A stretch of DNA of 64,000 bases from CAVVMA01 sp963830715 (lineage in GTDB: Bacteria; Desulfobacterota; Binatia; Binatales; Binataceae). The translations under genes were made by a program, and so were the position numbers. Position 1 is the first letter of the stretch, and each line of letters begins with the position of its first letter. Positions 61,429 through 64,000 of this stretch are shown here, piece by piece. The stretch spans positions 248,001 to 312,000 of the forward strand of contig CAWHNS010000020.1 in the NCBI GenBank assembly GCA_963830715.1, in the 5' to 3' direction. The notes under the pieces are model-generated. The model ran no database searches, was not told the DNA's origin, and saw only the letters and a program-made list of their open reading frames with translations.

Positions 61429-63282
61429 TCAGCTGAGGTTCGGATACCGCCGGCGCATTTCGTCCAACATCCATTGTCGCGCCGCCGCGTTGCCGGCGAC
61501 GAGCGCCCGCAGCCGCTCGCGCGAGATGGCGTAGGTGATCATGTGCGTCATCGCCGTCACCGTGGCGGCGCGCACCGTGTCGAGCAGCACGCCGCGCTCG
61601 CCGACGACGTCATGCTCGCCGACGGTCGCTACGCCTCTGCGCCCGATGGTCACGGTCGCATGCCCTTCTTCAATGATGTAGCACTCGGGGGACTCCGCTC
61701 CCTCCACGCAGAGCAGGTCGCCGGGCTCGAAGCTGATGGCGTAGGCGGTGGCGGCGAGGTGCGCCAACTCCGCCGTGCTGCAGCGCTCGAACAGGCGGTT
61801 GCGCTGCAGCAGCCCGACCGTCGCCGCCAGGCGCGCTCCGGTGCGCGTCGGGACCGAATCGTGGCGCGCCGGCTCGGTCTCGATGCGGTGGCGCAACTCG
61901 GCGCGCCAACGCAGGTCGGCGTCGGTGTCCCCCGCGCGCGGCCGCAATCCTCGCTCGACGTGCCCTGTGGTCGCGGTTGTGGCCGGTGACTCAACCAGGA
62001 CGCTCGCCGCCGCAGCCGCGACGCTGGCGCGCGGGCCGGCTACTGTGCGGCACGTGAGGTTGAGGGCGGTGAGGCCGCGCAGGGTCAGGCGGTCGTGGAA
62101 CTGTGGAGGTTCACCGCTCAGCTCGATGGTCTGGAAGCGGTCGAGCAGATTGCGAAAGGTGATGCCGACCTCCGCGCGCGCCAGCGCGGCGCCTAGGCAG
62201 AAGTGGACCCCACCCCCCAACGACAGCGGTTCGATCTCGGTGCGTGTGACATCCAGTTGATCGGGATGCGGATAGCGCGCGGGATCATGGTTGCCGGCGC
62301 CGATCAGCATGAACACCTGTTCGCCGGCCGGGATCGAGGTGCCACCGATGTCGATGGCGGCCTCGGTGACACGATTCACCGACTGCGCGGTGCCATCGTA
62401 ACGCAGAAACTCGTCGGGCAGGTTGGCGTACAGCGACGGGTCGCGGCGCAGCAGCGCCATCTGATCGGGGTGGCGGAGTAAACCCAGCAGTCCGTTGCCG
62501 AATAAGTTGGTGGTGGTCTCGAAGCCGGCCGCGAAAAGCAGGAACGCCATCGTCACCAGCTCGTCGTCCGTCAGCCGATCGCCGTCGTTTTCCGCGCGAG
62601 CCAGGGCGCTCAGAAGATCGGCGTCCGATCGTTTCCGCTTCTCCGCAATCAGCCTGAGAAAGTACTCCCTGATGGCGAGTTGCGCGGCGTCCGCGGTGGC
62701 GAGCTGTTCGGGGGTCGGCTCCATCTCGAAGATGGCGACCAGGTCGTGCACCAGCGGCCGAAACGGCGGCCGGTCCGCTTCGGGTACACCGAGCATCTCG
62801 CCGATAATCGTCACTGGCAGCGGGAAGCCGACCGCTTCGAGCAGATTGCCGCCGCCGGCCGCGGCGACGGGATCGAGCAGCGCGGTCACGGTGCGTTCAA
62901 TGCTCGGCTTGAGATTCTCGATCATGTGAGGCGTGAACGACTTCGAGACCAGCTTGCGCAGCCGCGTGTGCTCGGGCCCGGTGGTGTTCAACATCATGTG
63001 CTCGCCGGCGGTCAACGACAGATGCTGTCGCCAGTCGCGGCCGAAGCGCTGTTCGACCATCGGCGCATAGTCTTTGCCCAGGCGCGGGTCGCGCATCGCC
63101 GCCCGACAGTCGTCATAGCGGCTGAGCAGCCACATACCCATCTTGGCGCGATGCACCGGCGCGGCCGCGCGAAGTTGGTGGTAGAGCGGGTACGGATTGG
63201 CCCGTCCCTCCGGCGTCAGGAACAGCTTGGTGAACAGCGCTTCCGCGTCATTCTGCATGGACTCGTGTCTCTCTGTTGGCAT
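61429..63282 (-). CDS. Cytochrome P450 fused to a cyclic-nucleotide-binding domain
   Basis: About 617 residues from the ATG at 63282 with GAGAGGTAG upstream. The P450 part has the I-helix FLLFAAGFETTTNLFG, ExxR in PDEFLRYDG, and the heme-Cys motif LGGGVHFCLGAALARAE near 359. After a 50-residue linker, residues 489-600 form a cNMP/CAP-type domain: LLQRNRLFERCSTAELAHLA, ISFEPGDLLCVEGAESPECY, IIEEGHATVTIGRRG and VGEHDVVGERGVLLDT. The fusion suggests that second-messenger or ligand binding controls the monooxygenase. There is no reductase nearby; ferredoxin partners must come from elsewhere. Confidence 0.9.
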   Translation of the reverse strand: MPTERHESMQNDAEALFTKLFLTPEGRANPYPLYHQLRAAAPVHRAKMGMWLLSRYDDCRAAMRDPRLGKDYAPMVEQRFGRDWRQHLSLTAGEHMMLNTTGPEHTRLRKLVSKSFTPHMIENLKPSIERTVTALLDPVAAAGGGNLLEAVGFPLPVTIIGEMLGVPEADRPPFRPLVHDLVAIFEMEPTPEQLATADAAQLAIREYFLRLIAEKRKRSDADLLSALARAENDGDRLTDDELVTMAFLLFAAGFETTTNLFGNGLLGLLRHPDQMALLRRDPSLYANLPDEFLRYDGTAQSVNRVTEAAIDIGGTSIPAGEQVFMLIGAGNHDPARYPHPDQLDVTRTEIEPLSLGGGVHFCLGAALARAEVGITFRNLLDRFQTIELSGEPPQFHDRLTLRGLTALNLTCRTVAGPRASVAAAAASVLVESPATTATTGHVERGLRPRAGDTDADLRWRAELRHRIETEPARHDSVPTRTGARLAATVGLLQRNRLFERCSTAELAHLAATAYAISFEPGDLLCVEGAESPECYIIEEGHATVTIGRRGVATVGEHDVVGERGVLLDTVRAATVTAMTHMITYAISRERLRALVAGNAAARQWMLDEMRRRYPNLS

Positions 63283-63478
63283 GTCTACCTCTCTTCGATG
63301 CTGTGTCTGTGCGCGCCGCCTTCGGTGGCAAGGAGCCCACCGTCGGGAGCCGACCGCCAGAGAGGGCACTCCATTGTTCGGCTTGTGTATCACGAGGGAT
63401 GTCAAAGGGTAAACGTCGTCAACGCCGTATCAGACCGCGCCCATTGGTGTCGCAAAAGTTCATGCTAAGTATTAGGCG

Positions 63479-64000
63479 ATGGTCCTGCCCCGTCTGATAT
63501 TCATCACCGGCAAGGGCGGCACCGGCAAGAGCACGATCGCCGCCGCGCTCGCAGTGACGCTCTCGCGCCGGCATCCGACCATCCTCGCCGATCTCGATCG
63601 GCGGCTCTCGGCAGCCCGCATCCTGGGCGCGCAGATCACCCTCAATGGCGCCCGCTCTACGCAGCCCGGCGAGAACCTGGAAGTGATCGCGCTCAGTCCG
63701 CGCACGGAACTGGAGGCGTTTATAGAGCGGATTGTCCCGCTGAAAGTGATCTCGCACCGGATGCTCAAGAGCCGCACCTTCGGCTACGTCACTGCCGCGC
63801 TGCCGGGGCTGGAGGCGTTCCTGATGCTAGAGCGGCTGCGGGAAATGGCCGGCCGGGCCGCGCTCGCGAATCGCTACGTGGTGATCGACGCGCCCGCCAC
63901 CGGCAACGCGCTCGAATTGCTTTCGGTCGCTCGCGGCGTCAGAGGGATCGCGCCGATCGGCACGCTCAACAATCTGGCGGCGGAGGTCGAGCGCTTTCTC
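63479..64000 (+). CDS. ArsA/Get3-like anion-transporting ATPase (partial, runs off the window)
   Basis: 174 visible residues, no stop before the window ends. It begins MVLPRLIFITGKGGTGKSTI, the deviant Walker A motif (KGGTGKS) of ArsA/Get3 ATPases, followed by HPTILADLDRRLSAARILG and RYVVIDAPATGNALELLSVA (switch/Walker B region with DAPATG). These enzymes are dimeric ATPases for metalloid efflux or tail-anchored protein handling; bacterial homologues often have unknown clients. It is divergent from the P450 gene, with about 196 bases between starts. Confidence 0.88.
   Translation, partial: MVLPRLIFITGKGGTGKSTIAAALAVTLSRRHPTILADLDRRLSAARILGAQITLNGARSTQPGENLEVIALSPRTELEAFIERIVPLKVISHRMLKSRTFGYVTAALPGLEAFLMLERLREMAGRAALANRYVVIDAPATGNALELLSVARGVRGIAPIGTLNNLAAEVERFL

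Noticed and set aside
1..64000. tRNA or rRNA genes
   Set aside because: No cloverleaf-like segment with a convincing T-loop and acceptor stem, and no rRNA core sequence was found; only the SRP RNA was supported.

Overview
This is a high-GC, gene-dense stretch of a bacterial chromosome. It carries housekeeping genes (dnaX, ybaB, recR, the 4.5S SRP RNA, tatB-like/tatC) and many catabolic or redox genes: two F420-type luciferase-like monooxygenases, two SDRs, two enoyl-CoA hydratases, a carotenoid oxygenase, a P450, an amidohydrolase, a sulfatase and a vanadium-type haloperoxidase. The Lpp-like lipoprotein and SPOR protein point to a Gram-negative envelope. The mix resembles uncultured soil lineages such as Binatota or former Deltaproteobacteria; that placement is inference from gene content only, since no 16S or tRNA gene is present.

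Layout. 1-3.6 kb: methyltransferase, SDR, enoyl-CoA hydratase, secreted protein. 3.6-6.6 kb: a minus-strand operon fur/perR, rubrerythrin, Fe-S oxidoreductase, DUF3501, headed by a perfect 7-1-7 Fur-type operator. 6.7-16.2 kb: a minus-strand cluster that reads as one surface-glycan or peptide-modifying system: GT8-like transferase, nucleotidyltransferase-GT2 fusion, pentapeptide-repeat protein, two tandemly duplicated polytopic membrane proteins, radical SAM/SPASM protein and a cellulase-like hydrolase, several with overlapping stop/start codons. This is the best candidate for an undescribed system. 16.5-21.2 kb: hydrolase, methyltransferase, recR, ybaB, dnaX, SRP RNA. 21.3-23.9 kb: an agmatine-to-putrescine pair (aguB, aguA), both disrupted. 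24-38.8 kb: amidohydrolase, GPH sugar symporter, SDR and sulfatase sharing a duplicated leader, Tat-exported haloperoxidase, PadR regulator with carotenoid oxygenase, VOC protein, pirin, and a zinc-ribbon/kinase/Sel1 protein. 38.8-45.9 kb: amidase, GST, alpha/beta hydrolase, lipoprotein and F420 enzyme; the GST/hydrolase junction is split by a 2.4-kb Mu-like prophage remnant flanked by 57-bp direct repeats. 46-51 kb: stomatin-like SPFH reading (after frame correction) into a membrane Sel1-repeat protein, then a SPOR protein and a repetitive S74 chaperone-tailed fibre. 51-64 kb: HAD, F420 enzyme, VapBC, RRM protein, enoyl-CoA hydratase with GNAT, HDAC-like deacetylase, Tat genes, GH15 glucoamylase, DUF4911, a P450 fused to a cyclic-nucleotide-binding domain, and the start of an ArsA/Get3-like ATPase.

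A caution for every reader: at least eight otherwise intact genes are broken by one- or two-base frame changes, several at short homopolymers. That pattern fits residual assembly indels at least as well as real gene decay, so the disrupted genes are described as reconstructed products with the break position given.
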